64,000 bases of DNA from Lactococcus paracarnosus (GTDB taxonomy: Bacteria; Bacillota; Bacilli; Lactobacillales; Streptococcaceae). Positions within the stretch are counted from its first letter, which is position 1. Each line of letters opens with the position of its first letter. Location of the stretch: positions 1,302,001 to 1,366,000 of the forward strand of contig NZ_CP017195.1 in NCBI RefSeq assembly GCF_006770285.1, written 5' to 3'. The notes under the pieces are model-generated. The model made no database searches. It was not told the DNA's origin and saw only the letters and a program-made list of their open reading frames with translations. The position numbers and the translations under genes were made by a program. Positions 37,608-45,946 of the stretch are shown piece after piece.

Positions 37608-38591
37608 TTAAGCTAAAGCTTGCGCAGCTGTAATGATTGATAATTTATAGACATCTTCTTCATTTGAGCCACGTGACAAATCAGATACTGGTTTATTCAG
37701 TCCTTGTAAAATTGGCCCAATCGCTTCAAAATTACCTAAACGTTGCGCGATTTTGTAGCCGATATTACCTGATTGTAAATCTGGGAAGACAAAAACAGAC
37801 GCGTTCCCAGCTACATCAGAGTCTGGAAATTTCAAACGACCAACTTCTGGTACAAAAGCAGCATCAAACTGCATCTCACCATCGATTTTAAGATCCGGAC
37901 GTAGTGTTTTAGCAATCTTAGTCGCCTCTACAACTTTGGTCACATCAGGTGATGCACCTGAGCCATTTGTAGAGAAACTAAGCATGGCAACACGTGGTTC
38001 AATATCAAACAATTTTGCTGTCGCTGCTGAATCAATGGCAATCTCTGCTAATTCTTGTGCTCCTGGGGCGATATTAATAGCACAATCACTGAAAACATAC
38101 TTTTCTTTGCCATAGGCACGTACCATCAAAAAGGCACCTGATGTTCTAGAAACACCTGGTTTCGTTTTAATAATTTGGAGGGCCGGACGTACAGTATCTG
38201 CTGTAGAATGAATGGCACCTGATACCAAACCATCGGCTAAGCCCATATAAACAAGCATTGTCCCAAAGTAGTTGACATCCAACAAGATATCTCTTGCTTG
38301 TGCTTCTGTCACTTTTCCAGCACGACGTTCTACAAAGGCTGTGACCATCGTGTCAAATTTGTCATAGTTGGCTGGATCAATAATCGTAAAGTGAGATGAC
38401 TGTAAACCACGCGCACGTAAGGTTGCAGAAATCTCTTCAACATTTCCCAAAAGGATTGGTGTCAATAATTCCTCTGCTTGTAAGCGATAGGCAGCACCAA
38501 TAATACGAGGTTCTATACCTTCAGGAAAAACAATTTTCAAATTTTTTCCTGCAATTTTGGCTTTAAGACCATCAAACAAATCATTCTTCAT
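37608..38591 (-). CDS. pta: Phosphate acetyltransferase
   Basis: 327 residues. Converts acetyl-CoA and phosphate to acetyl phosphate for ATP production by acetate kinase. Family segments: KIVFPEGIEPRIIGAAYRL, GLADGLVSGAIHSTADTVRPALQI, FVFPDLQSGNIGYKIAQRL. It is the short form without the N-terminal regulatory domain. The promoter region carries a cre-type site, in line with the known CcpA control of acetate genes in Firmicutes. Confidence 0.96.
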   Translation of the reverse strand: MKNDLFDGLKAKIAGKNLKIVFPEGIEPRIIGAAYRLQAEELLTPILLGNVEEISATLRARGLQSSHFTIIDPANYDKFDTMVTAFVERRAGKVTEAQARDILLDVNYFGTMLVYMGLADGLVSGAIHSTADTVRPALQIIKTKPGVSRTSGAFLMVRAYGKEKYVFSDCAINIAPGAQELAEIAIDSAATAKLFDIEPRVAMLSFSTNGSGASPDVTKVVEATKIAKTLRPDLKIDGEMQFDAAFVPEVGRLKFPDSDVAGNASVFVFPDLQSGNIGYKIAQRLGNFEAIGPILQGLNKPVSDLSRGSNEEDVYKLSIITAAQALA

Positions 38592-38633
38592 TTATCGTTT
38601 TCCTTAATATAATATGGTTATTAGTTCAATGAT

Positions 38634-38672
38634 AGTATAGCACAAATGTCAAAATAATGTAAACGGTTACCA
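38634..38672 (-). promoter_or_regulatory. pta promoter with overlapping cre-type site
   Basis: Minus strand: -35 TTTACA (38658-38663), 18 bases, -10 TATACT (38634-38639). A cre-like TGTAAACGGTTACC (38658-38671, one mismatch to the consensus) overlaps the -35. If CcpA binds there it would repress, unlike the activation reported for acetate genes in Bacillus. Confidence 0.5.
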
Positions 38673-38676
38673 CTTA

Positions 38677-39303
38677 CTAATTTTCTTCTAAAATGGATGC
38701 AATTTTAGTATTAATAATATCTAATCCAACCAAATTGCTGACACCTTCAGGAATAATCAAATCTGCATAGCGTTTTGTCGGTTCAATAAATTCATGATAC
38801 ATCGGTTTAACAGCACTTAGATACTGGGTAATAATACTATCCAAACTTCTACTACGTTCAGCCATATCTCGTTTGATACGGCGAATAATCCTGACGTCGT
38901 CATCCGTGTCGACGAATATTTTAATATCCATCATGTCACGTAATCGCTTGTCGTCTAATACTAAAATCCCCTCGACAATGATCACATCAACAGGATTTTG
39001 TGAATACGTTTCTTGGCTCCTTGTATGTAATGCATAGTCATAAATGGGGATATCAACTTTCAAGCCATCTTGTAAGGCGCCAAGTTGTGTCAATAAGTAG
39101 TCAGTATCAAAGGCAAATGGATGGTCATAATTTGTCTTAAGTCGGTCTTCAAACTCAAGCGAGCCTTGATCTTTGTAATAAGAATCATGTGCGATCAATG
39201 CAATATGTTCATGAGAGAAATTAGCTAATATGGCTTGGCTAACTGAACTTTTTCCAGAAGCTGACCCACCTGCTACTCCGATAATTAAAGGTTTTTTAGT
39301 CAT
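38677..39303 (-). CDS. udk: Uridine kinase
   Basis: 208 residues from [20 protein letters not shown] (Walker A at residues 9-18). Phosphorylates uridine and cytidine in nucleoside salvage. [27 protein letters not shown] and [17 protein letters not shown] are typical. The ATG is preceded by TATAAT and only six bases, with no Shine-Dalgarno, so the message is probably leaderless. A longer form from an ATG 18 bases upstream would contain the -10 and is rejected. Confidence 0.95.
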   Translation of the reverse strand: MTKKPLIIGVAGGSASGKSSVSQAILANFSHEHIALIAHDSYYKDQGSLEFEDRLKTNYDHPFAFDTDYLLTQLGALQDGLKVDIPIYDYALHTRSQETYSQNPVDVIIVEGILVLDDKRLRDMMDIKIFVDTDDDVRIIRRIKRDMAERSRSLDSIITQYLSAVKPMYHEFIEPTKRYADLIIPEGVSNLVGLDIINTKIASILEEN

Positions 39304-39541
39304 GTCAATATTATACCACATCAGATAAGCTGTCCTGATTCGAATTCCAATTTTTTCTCATAAAATTTTGCTTAAATAAAATTTTTTATATCCTCATTGC
39401 TAAACTATAAGAACGATAAGTCAGATGAATAACCTATTTATCTGACTTATCTAGTATGATTCCCCCATGCACAGGTCAGCATCAACAACAATCTGCTATT
39501 ATCTATCAATTTAAGCTATTTTTTGGTAAAATAATCAGTAT

Positions 39542-40603
39542 ATGGAAAAAATATTAGCACTAGAAGCCTATCACCTTGACTTAGATTGTGGTGAAAAACT
39601 TCTAATTAAAGGTCCTATGGCGAGTGGGAAAACCAAATTATTAAATGAAATTACGACGCAACTACCCACCCATCAATTTGATTTTCTATCTCAAACTTTA
39701 GATGATAATTTTATATTTGGCACTGTAGCTGAAAATTTGGCTTTCAACCTAGAAAACGATGCGATCTCACCTGAGAAAATATCAAAAAGAATCCATAAAT
39801 TTTGCAAAAAATATGAGGTGTGTAAAGACTTGACGAGCCATGTATATGATCTATCAACTGCTCAAAAACAACGCCTTGCACTCTTACAGATTTTAATCCA
39901 TCCGATGACAACGCTAGTTCTGGATGAACCCCTGTTTCTGCCTACAGACTACACAGGTACTTTAATCATTACAGGAGATTTTGATGAGACGCTTTTTGAT
40001 CATGTCATCTGTCTGCCTGAGCTCTTAACTGATGCGTCCTCAATTGATGCGCAAGTGCACCTAAAGCGTGACATCAACCACGATAAAGCCATTCTTTCAG
40101 TAACTGAAGTTGTTGCGGGTGTTAGTTTCACTGTATACCAAGGGGAAAAAGTGAGTATATCAACCGCAGCAACCGCACCGATTGCTGATATGATTGCTGG
40201 TTTTGCCAAAGCATCTGGTGAAATTAATTTCTATTATGAAAATATTACCCACCAAACACTTGACAAGCGTGGTCGAAAAATTGGCTATGTGATGGCAAAT
40301 CCCAACGATATGATCTTCGTTAAATATGTTAAAGATGGTCTGATTAGTCAAGACATATTAGCCATCTGTGGCTTAAAAGGGTTAGAAGATAGGGCGATTA
40401 ACACACTATCTTTTAGGCAGAAAAAATTATTTACAACTGCTTGTATTCTGATGCAGCAAACACCAATCGTCTTAGTCGATCAACCAGAGTTCGCCTATTT
40501 CCAAGATATCCTAGCCTATCTTGATGACAAAGGGGTCACCGTAATCTTGACCTCAGCATCTGATTTATTTACACCCTTGATGGACAGAAAGGAGGTTTTC
40601 TGA
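39542..40603 (+). CDS. ECF-type fused double ABC ATPase with degenerate second half
   Basis: 353 residues that read as two short ABC ATPase halves. Half one has Walker A (GPMASGKTKL), a signature-like LSTAQKQRLALLQ and Walker B (TTLVLDEPL). Half two lacks a Walker A (the loop reads YQGEKVSISTAATAP), has LSFRQKKLFTTACI for the signature, and its Walker B ends in VDQPE instead of DEP. The next gene is an EcfT-like membrane protein, overlapping by one base, so this is an energy-coupling-factor module. Each half is much shorter than a normal EcfA. Substrate is unknown because no S component is nearby. Confidence 0.75.
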   Translation: MEKILALEAYHLDLDCGEKLLIKGPMASGKTKLLNEITTQLPTHQFDFLSQTLDDNFIFGTVAENLAFNLENDAISPEKISKRIHKFCKKYEVCKDLTSHVYDLSTAQKQRLALLQILIHPMTTLVLDEPLFLPTDYTGTLIITGDFDETLFDHVICLPELLTDASSIDAQVHLKRDINHDKAILSVTEVVAGVSFTVYQGEKVSISTAATAPIADMIAGFAKASGEINFYYENITHQTLDKRGRKIGYVMANPNDMIFVKYVKDGLISQDILAICGLKGLEDRAINTLSFRQKKLFTTACILMQQTPIVLVDQPEFAYFQDILAYLDDKGVTVILTSASDLFTPLMDRKEVF

Positions 40604-41310
40604 TGTCTAGACAACTTGCACCTCTCACAAAATTTCTAGTGTTTCTGCTAACAACAATTGCTGTGATTATCTCAAACGATACTCGTTTTCTAGTCTTGTT
40701 GGCCATAGTTTCTATGTTCATCTACCTACATCCTAAAGTTAAACCGCACATCATTTTTTTAGGCTTGATTGGATGCCATCTTGTCATCCTCTATCTCATC
40801 AATCCAAGCTACGCTGTTACACTCTATCACTACAATATCAGCTGGATCTATGACTTTACCCTACAAGATGCCTTGTATTTGCTAACGATCATGCTCAAGG
40901 ATATCGTCATCCTTAATTTTCTCACTTATTTCATCATCAGCAGTCGACCTTTAGAAATTAGTGCTAGTTTAGCTGGACTAGGTGTCCCTTATCGTTTGGC
41001 TTATAAAATTGGACAGCTTTTTACACTAGTCCCTAGGCTTAAAAATACTGATTTAAAACTAAAGCAAGCTGCTACTGCACAAAATCAAACAGTGTCAACT
41101 ATGACAAAAATGCGTTTCTATTTGAAAGTTAAGCAAAATAAAACATTAAGTATGAGACATTTTGGGAAAAAAAGTCATCGCACCTGGTCTGCTATCCCAA
41201 CATTAAGCCGATTAGATCACCTTGTCTTACTACTTGCCATGATTTCTGTTATAATAAGTATTAGCTTAATTTTTATCAATGGGTCTAGACTATGGAATCC
41301 TTTTCTGTAA
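40603..41310 (+). CDS. EcfT-like transmembrane component of an ECF transporter
   Basis: 235 residues, about five membrane segments. The coupling-helix region SSRPLEISASLAGLGVPYRLAYKIGQLFTLVPRL carries the Ala/Gly-rich motif expected of EcfT (CbiQ family). It is translated from an ATG overlapping the ATPase stop (TGATG). With the fused ATPase it would form the energising part of a vitamin or metal importer; the substrate-binding S protein must be encoded elsewhere. Confidence 0.82.
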   Translation: MSRQLAPLTKFLVFLLTTIAVIISNDTRFLVLLAIVSMFIYLHPKVKPHIIFLGLIGCHLVILYLINPSYAVTLYHYNISWIYDFTLQDALYLLTIMLKDIVILNFLTYFIISSRPLEISASLAGLGVPYRLAYKIGQLFTLVPRLKNTDLKLKQAATAQNQTVSTMTKMRFYLKVKQNKTLSMRHFGKKSHRTWSAIPTLSRLDHLVLLLAMISVIISISLIFINGSRLWNPFL

Positions 41311-41366
41311 CCTGATAGGCCATAAGATATTAATTATCTCAATAATTCAGAATGAGGCGTGACAAA

Positions 41367-42362
41367 ATGAAATTAAAACTTGGCGTAATCGGTACTGGAT
41401 GGATTTCTCGTTCCTTTATAGATGCAGCACTTGCCACTGGCAAATATCACTTTTCTGCCGTTTTCACACGTAATCTAGCAACTGGTGTGAGCTTTACTGA
41501 GGACTTCCACCATGTAGACGTCTTTGATGAGCTAACAGAGTTGGTAACTGCGGATCTTGATGTGATTTATATCGCAAGCCCCAACTCTTTACATTTTGAA
41601 CAAGCAAAAGCAGCTATCTCATCTGGCAAACATGTCATCGTTGAAAAACCCGCATTTTCTAATCCAACAGAGCTTGAAGCCATTATCAAACTGGCGGCTA
41701 AAGAACATGTCTTGTTTTTTGAAGCAGCTAGAAATCTACATGAAAAATCATTTGATTTGATTCGTGCCTTTTTAGAGGATAAAACAGTGATTGGTGCTGA
41801 TTTCACCTATGCCAAATATTCCTCAAAAATGCCCGCATTATTAGATGGGCAACTGCCAAATAAATTCAATCCTGCCTTTTCTGGTGGCTTGTTAGCTGAC
41901 TTAGGCGTTTACTTATTGTATGCTGCCCATGCTTTCTTTGGCAAGCCTAAATACGCACGCTATGAGGCACAAGTACTGGATTCTGGCGTTGATATCTCTG
42001 GTGTTGGCATTTTGACCTATGATGGTTTCCATGTCTCTATCAAAACAGGTGGACATTATAATTCTTTTGTCCCTTGTGAGATTTTCACGACGACTGGGAC
42101 ATTAGTGCTTGATGCTGTCAACGCTGTCAAATATGCGCGTTTCATTTCTCTTGATGGTACGACACACGAACTCCCGATTAAGCCAACAAAAAATAATATG
42201 CAAGAAGAAGCGATGGATTTTGCTAAAATCATGCTAGAACCCGATACACAAGCTAACTTTGATCTATACGAAGACTGGTTAAACCTCGCCATTAATGTCT
42301 CTGAAACAAGTTATGCGATGCGAGAAAGTGCAGGAATCAAATTTAATGCTGACGAAAAATGA
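41367..42362 (+). CDS. Gfo/Idh/MocA-family oxidoreductase
   Basis: 331 residues from MKLKLGVIGTGWISRSFIDAAL (NAD(P)-binding GxGxxx at about 8-13). The catalytic EKP motif appears in KHVIVEKPAFSN, and the C-terminal alpha/beta domain follows. GAGG nine bases upstream fixes this ATG rather than one five codons earlier. The substrate, probably a sugar or polyol derivative, is not known. The following helicase gene overlaps it by 17 bp. Confidence 0.9.
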   Translation: MKLKLGVIGTGWISRSFIDAALATGKYHFSAVFTRNLATGVSFTEDFHHVDVFDELTELVTADLDVIYIASPNSLHFEQAKAAISSGKHVIVEKPAFSNPTELEAIIKLAAKEHVLFFEAARNLHEKSFDLIRAFLEDKTVIGADFTYAKYSSKMPALLDGQLPNKFNPAFSGGLLADLGVYLLYAAHAFFGKPKYARYEAQVLDSGVDISGVGILTYDGFHVSIKTGGHYNSFVPCEIFTTTGTLVLDAVNAVKYARFISLDGTTHELPIKPTKNNMQEEAMDFAKIMLEPDTQANFDLYEDWLNLAINVSETSYAMRESAGIKFNADEK

Positions 42363-43437
42363 CCTACCCCAAGTCTGGACTGACGTCTTAGCTGATGTTT
42401 CTGATTTTACAGATGTCCAAAAGGCATCCTTTGAGATCATTTCATCTGGTAAGAACAGTCTGGCAACTAGCCCCACTGGAACTGGTAAAACTTTGGCTTA
42501 TTTATTGCCAAGTCTACTGAAAGTCGAAAAAAAACAAGGCCAACAGCTCCTAGTACTAGCGCCAAATAGTGAATTAGCAGGTCAGATCTTTGAAGTGGTC
42601 AAATCCCTTGCGACTCCACTTGGTCTTAATGCCAATCTAGTTATTTCAGGTGCTAGCATCAAACGCCAAATCGAGCGTATTAAAAAAGGACCTGAGATCA
42701 TCGTGGCAACACCAGGACGTGCCCTAGACCTTGTTAAAGATAAAAAAATCAAAATGACGTCGATTAATACAATCATTTTGGATGAAGTCGATAATCTTTT
42801 AGAAACATCCCAGTGGCGATTTGTTAAGCCAATCATCACACGGACACCCAAAACCTATCAGTTCATCGCCTCAAGTGCAACAGCTCATGAAGTACTCGAT
42901 AAGATGTCTGATTTTGCGTCTGACTTGGTCGAGATTAATGTCGAAAAAACTGAGCCAACTGTTGAACATTTCATGATCAAGGTTGAAAATCGTAAAAAAA
43001 TAGACCTGCTACGTCAGATCGCGCATCTGCCTAACATGCGGGGACTCGTCTTCTTTAACCGCTTGGAAGATCTTGGTAATGCTGAAGAAAAATTAGCCTT
43101 TCAAAATATCGCTGCAGTATCGATTGCAAGTGATGTCAATGGCCGGTTTAGAAAAACGATTATTGAAAGATTTAAGACAGGCCAAATCACACTGCTCCTT
43201 GCGACAGATATCGCCGCACGTGGCCTTGATATCAATGATCTTGACTATGTCATTAACTTTGATATCCCCGTAACGGCAGAAAGCTACACCCATCGGGCAG
43301 GTCGTACTGGCCGAATGGGGAAATCCGGTGTCGTGGTTAATGTCGTTGGTAACTCGTTTGACGAAAAAAATGTCAAGCACTATCAAAAACAACCTGAAAA
43401 AGTCCTCAAAGCAGGTGAATTTATCAGCCTAAAATGA
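42346..43437 (+). CDS. DEAD-box RNA helicase
   Basis: 363 residues from MLTKNDLPQVWTDVLADVS. Motifs: Q-motif region, Walker A (ATSPTGTGKTLAYLLP), motif II as LDEVDN (variant of DEAD), SSAT (motif III), LLATDIAARGLDI and HRAGRTGRMGKSG (V and VI). There is no long C-terminal extension, so it is a minimal two-domain helicase, probably in RNA metabolism or cold response. The start lies within the preceding gene's end; a start 51 bases further upstream is also open. Confidence 0.92.
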   Translation: MLTKNDLPQVWTDVLADVSDFTDVQKASFEIISSGKNSLATSPTGTGKTLAYLLPSLLKVEKKQGQQLLVLAPNSELAGQIFEVVKSLATPLGLNANLVISGASIKRQIERIKKGPEIIVATPGRALDLVKDKKIKMTSINTIILDEVDNLLETSQWRFVKPIITRTPKTYQFIASSATAHEVLDKMSDFASDLVEINVEKTEPTVEHFMIKVENRKKIDLLRQIAHLPNMRGLVFFNRLEDLGNAEEKLAFQNIAAVSIASDVNGRFRKTIIERFKTGQITLLLATDIAARGLDINDLDYVINFDIPVTAESYTHRAGRTGRMGKSGVVVNVVGNSFDEKNVKHYQKQPEKVLKAGEFISLK

Positions 43438-43468
43438 TATAATATTTAGTGGTTGACAAACCACTACT

Positions 43469-43540
43469 GTCCCTCTAGTATAACGGATATTACGGGCCCC
43501 TCCTAAGGGTTTGATGCTGGTTCGATTCCGGCGGGGGACA
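43469..43540 (+). tRNA. tRNA-Arg (CCT anticodon)
   Basis: Cloverleaf drawn by eye: acceptor arms GTCCCTC/GGGGGAC, anticodon loop CTCCTAA with anticodon CCT, T-arm GCTGG-TTCGATT-CCGGC, discriminator A. CCA is not encoded. The bases right after it contain integrase-type remnants and repeated GTGCCAAA words, so it has probably served as an integration site. Confidence 0.93.
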
Positions 43541-43550
43541 TTACAATACG

Positions 43551-43580
43551 TTAAAAAACCCTTATAAAATAAGGTTTTTT
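43551..43580 (+). terminator. Terminator after tRNA-Arg
   Basis: AAAACCCTTAT/ATAAGGTTTTTTT hairpin with a T-run, ten bases after the tRNA. Confidence 0.75.
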
Positions 43581-43779
43581 TATTTGAATGTGCCAAAAAT
43601 GTGCCAAATTATTTTTTTCAGCTCAATAACCTAAACTATCCTGGTGAATCAACTCCATGATTCTTATATAAATGAATGAAAATACAACGAAAGTATGATG
43701 AGACCCCTAAAATATAAACTTTTGAAATCAAGCATTTACTGCTTGATTTTTTTTGTTAGTTTGATAACGCCATCCGATT

Positions 43780-43958
43780 ATTGGGTTGGCGACATCCAGT
43801 TCAATTTCTTCTTAATTCGTTTTGTGTTGTAATAATGAATCCAATCTCTTATTGTTCGTTCAAGTGCTTCAAATGATTGAAAGACTCGACCCTAATAAAC
43901 TTCTTGCTTGAGCAGTCCGAAAAAATTCTCCATAGCTGAATTATCATGACAGTCCCCT
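43780..43958 (-). pseudogene. IS3-family transposase OrfB fragment
   Basis: Reading the minus strand gives the C-terminal core of an IS3-type DDE transposase: GDCHDNSAMENFFGLLKQEVY, a stop, then GRVFQSFEALERTIRDWIHYYN and NTKRIKKKLNWMSPTQ, a stop. Only about 60 codons survive. It is a different element from the two IS copies at 57.7-60.4 kb. Confidence 0.85.
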
Positions 43959-44013
43959 TTTTTAGTATTAATAGTGTAAAATTGATATACACTTAAAATG
44001 AATGAGGTTCCCC

Positions 44014-44589
44014 ATGAAAACGACTGTCATGCTACTAATGTTACTGCTAATGTTGATATTGACGACTATTTACGTTGTTTATACAATCCGAGTTTTAAAG
44101 TATAAAAAAATAAGCCGTCATATTCGCTCAGAAAAGAAAGCATTAGATAAAAAAACTTTCCCAGATTTAGATGATAATGACCTAAAGTATCGACGTGAAA
44201 ATTTAGCTTTATACCAAAGAATTTATCTTAACTCTCACTCTCAAAGAATTATCCAACTCTCTGTTGGCCTATTATTTATTGTGCTTTGTACAGTTGCTGT
44301 ACTTGCTTTAATCCTTTCATGGTACTATATTTTATTTCCACTTATATCTATTATTTATTTCTTATTTGCATTATCATGCCACAACCAACCTAGCTTAGAT
44401 AAAGAATTAGCCTTTTGGCATGATTATTTAGAAAAACAGCCAAATAATGAATTAAAAGTCAATTTAATAGATATTAACTCTGCAAGAACTTTAGCAAATG
44501 TAAAAGATAAAATGAAAAATTATTTTTTATTCTCTGGTATCTTTGTTTTAATTTTTTCAATATGGGCGTTCATCGTTACTCAGCCTTGA
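44014..44589 (+). CDS. Uncharacterised membrane protein next to the tRNA-Arg scar
   Basis: 191 residues from MKTTVMLLMLLLMLILT; TGAGG lies six bases upstream, so I reject an ATG four codons earlier. One N-terminal membrane segment, a charged cytosolic region, a long hydrophobic hairpin (about residues 90-135) and a C-terminal segment. Family not recognised. Strong terminator follows. Confidence 0.7.
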   Translation: MKTTVMLLMLLLMLILTTIYVVYTIRVLKYKKISRHIRSEKKALDKKTFPDLDDNDLKYRRENLALYQRIYLNSHSQRIIQLSVGLLFIVLCTVAVLALILSWYYILFPLISIIYFLFALSCHNQPSLDKELAFWHDYLEKQPNNELKVNLIDINSARTLANVKDKMKNYFLFSGIFVLIFSIWAFIVTQP

Positions 44590-44607
44590 TAGATGATAAA
44601 AAGAAGT

Positions 44608-44656
44608 GCAAATACAGGATTACTTAAAATCATGTATTTGCACTTCTTTTTTTTAT
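44608..44656 (+). terminator. Strong intrinsic terminator
   Basis: Arms AAGAAGTGCAAATACA/TGTATTTGCACTTCTT followed by a T-run. Confidence 0.85.
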
Positions 44657-44730
44657 AAGCATGTAGAGAGATGAAATGATTGTCTCAAATAAATCATGAT
44701 ACGAGTTAGTGGCATAACCAACTAGTCCTT

Positions 44731-45015
44731 TTATAAAATATCTTTTGCTTTCATTTTATCTAACTCTTTTTTTATTTTATTTTCTTTAGCTTCTTTGCCA
44801 CCTTGGTATATCATTAACAAGGTAAAAGTCCCAATGAACGGCATGATAATATCTCTAAAGTTAAATGCTAAAGACCCTTTAAATAAAAAATAACCAATAA
44901 ATAAAATAAACATAATTGGGAGTATTGACCCTAAATATTTATTTCTGATATAGCCACAAAACGTTTGAAATCCTATAACCACTATAATACTTAAAATTTC
45001 CACTAAATTACTCAT
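44731..45015 (-). CDS. Small membrane protein paired with a DUF2089-like regulator
   Basis: 94 residues: three hydrophobic segments and a Lys-rich cytosolic end (KEAKENKIKKELDKMKAKDIL). It overlaps the upstream DUF2089-like gene by 8 bp. Such pairs are common in Firmicutes and resemble regulator/membrane-sensor modules, but the function is not known. Confidence 0.72.
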   Translation of the reverse strand: MSNLVEILSIIVVIGFQTFCGYIRNKYLGSILPIMFILFIGYFLFKGSLAFNFRDIIMPFIGTFTLLMIYQGGKEAKENKIKKELDKMKAKDIL

Positions 45016-45283
45016 TTGTACTCTCCTGATATTTTTTAATAATTTGTTTTGCTATATCTAAAGATAATTTTTCATCAATGACCATTTGCATGATATTAAT
45101 CTCGAAAGAATCTTTATTACCATCTGTTAGCTTTACCTTTTCTATAATTTTATCTACTCTAACCCTAACAGTTGGATAACTTACCCCATATTGCTTTGCT
45201 AAATGTTTAAGAGATCCTGATGCCAGTAAAAATTGCTTTACAAACTCTTGTTCTTCACTTTCTAAATTAAAAAACCAATCCAT
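45008..45283 (-). CDS. DUF2089-like HTH protein
   Basis: 91 residues. LESEEQEFVKQFLLASGSLKHLAKQYGVSYPTVRVRVDKIIEKV is the DUF2089 helix-turn-helix signature. It lacks the N-terminal zinc ribbon of longer relatives. Probably a transcription regulator for the small operon with the membrane protein. Confidence 0.82.
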   Translation of the reverse strand: MDWFFNLESEEQEFVKQFLLASGSLKHLAKQYGVSYPTVRVRVDKIIEKVKLTDGNKDSFEINIMQMVIDEKLSLDIAKQIIKKYQESTNE

Positions 45284-45605
45284 TTCCTCTCCTCTTTAAC
45301 TTTATTAATAATAGTTTAACATTATTCAAAACAAAACGCAATAAACATTATTTAAATTGATGAAAATAAAAAAGGTTAGTTTATTAACCTAACGCTAGGC
45401 TCGCTTTCAATACATAGTGTTAATCATCAAAATCTAAATTGTGATCTAAGTATAATCATCTCCGAGGAATTTCAAAGTAAAGGATATGGAGAATAAACCA
45501 TGAATATTGCCATTAACTTTATCTTTAGCTACCTTCCAATGATTAAAATTAAATTATAATTTGGGAGTGAAATCAGAAAAGAGTAGAATCAATCCCAAGT
45601 ACCCT

Positions 45606-45772
45606 CAAATTTTATTAATTTCTTAACAAGTATGATTGACGTACGATTTGGTGAACTACTTGGACTAACCTGGTATAATATTAACTATGATAAAAAATAT
45701 ATAAACGTTTGCCACTACTATAGGACCTGCTCCTGCTGCGCCTGGTATGGTGTTTGTAAATAAGAGCAGTAA
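45606..45772 (+). pseudogene. Tyrosine-recombinase (integrase) fragment
   Basis: A plus-strand frame encodes MIDVRFGELLGLTWYNINYD followed by KKYINV, which matches the catalytic Arg region of phage/ICE integrases (normally TGxRxxELxxLxWxDID). Flanks are frame-broken. With the tRNA-Arg 2 kb upstream this supports an old integration event. The frame then runs into the following pseudogene repeat. Confidence 0.7.
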
Positions 45773-45886
45773 TAAATATTATAGACAGGTAACAATTCCT
45801 GGAAATTATAACTATATGTCTCAAACTGACGCAAATGCTTCAGGTGCTGTACAAGGTCAACGTGGTAATGGTTCAGCAAGACCTTA
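45727..45886 (+). pseudogene. Copy 1 of a duplicated gene remnant (PGMVFVNK... type)
   Basis: A plus-strand frame reads PAPAAPGMVFVNKSSNKYYR, then QVTIPGNYNYMSQTDANASG, ending in GNGSARP and a stop. It has no start of its own and overlaps the integrase fragment. A decayed second copy lies at 47010-47135. The family is not recognised; it looks like the end of a surface, phage or peptide-type protein. Confidence 0.55.
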
Positions 45887-45946
45887 ATTCGAAACGTCAC
45901 TTCATGAATTAACAGAGATGAATGCATTACTTTATAGGAGAAATAA

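Noticed and set aside
43541..43640. Direct repeat of GTGCCAAA words as a complete attachment site
   Set aside because: Suggestive of an integration scar, but no second copy of the tRNA 3' end was found in the window, so no element boundary can be defined.
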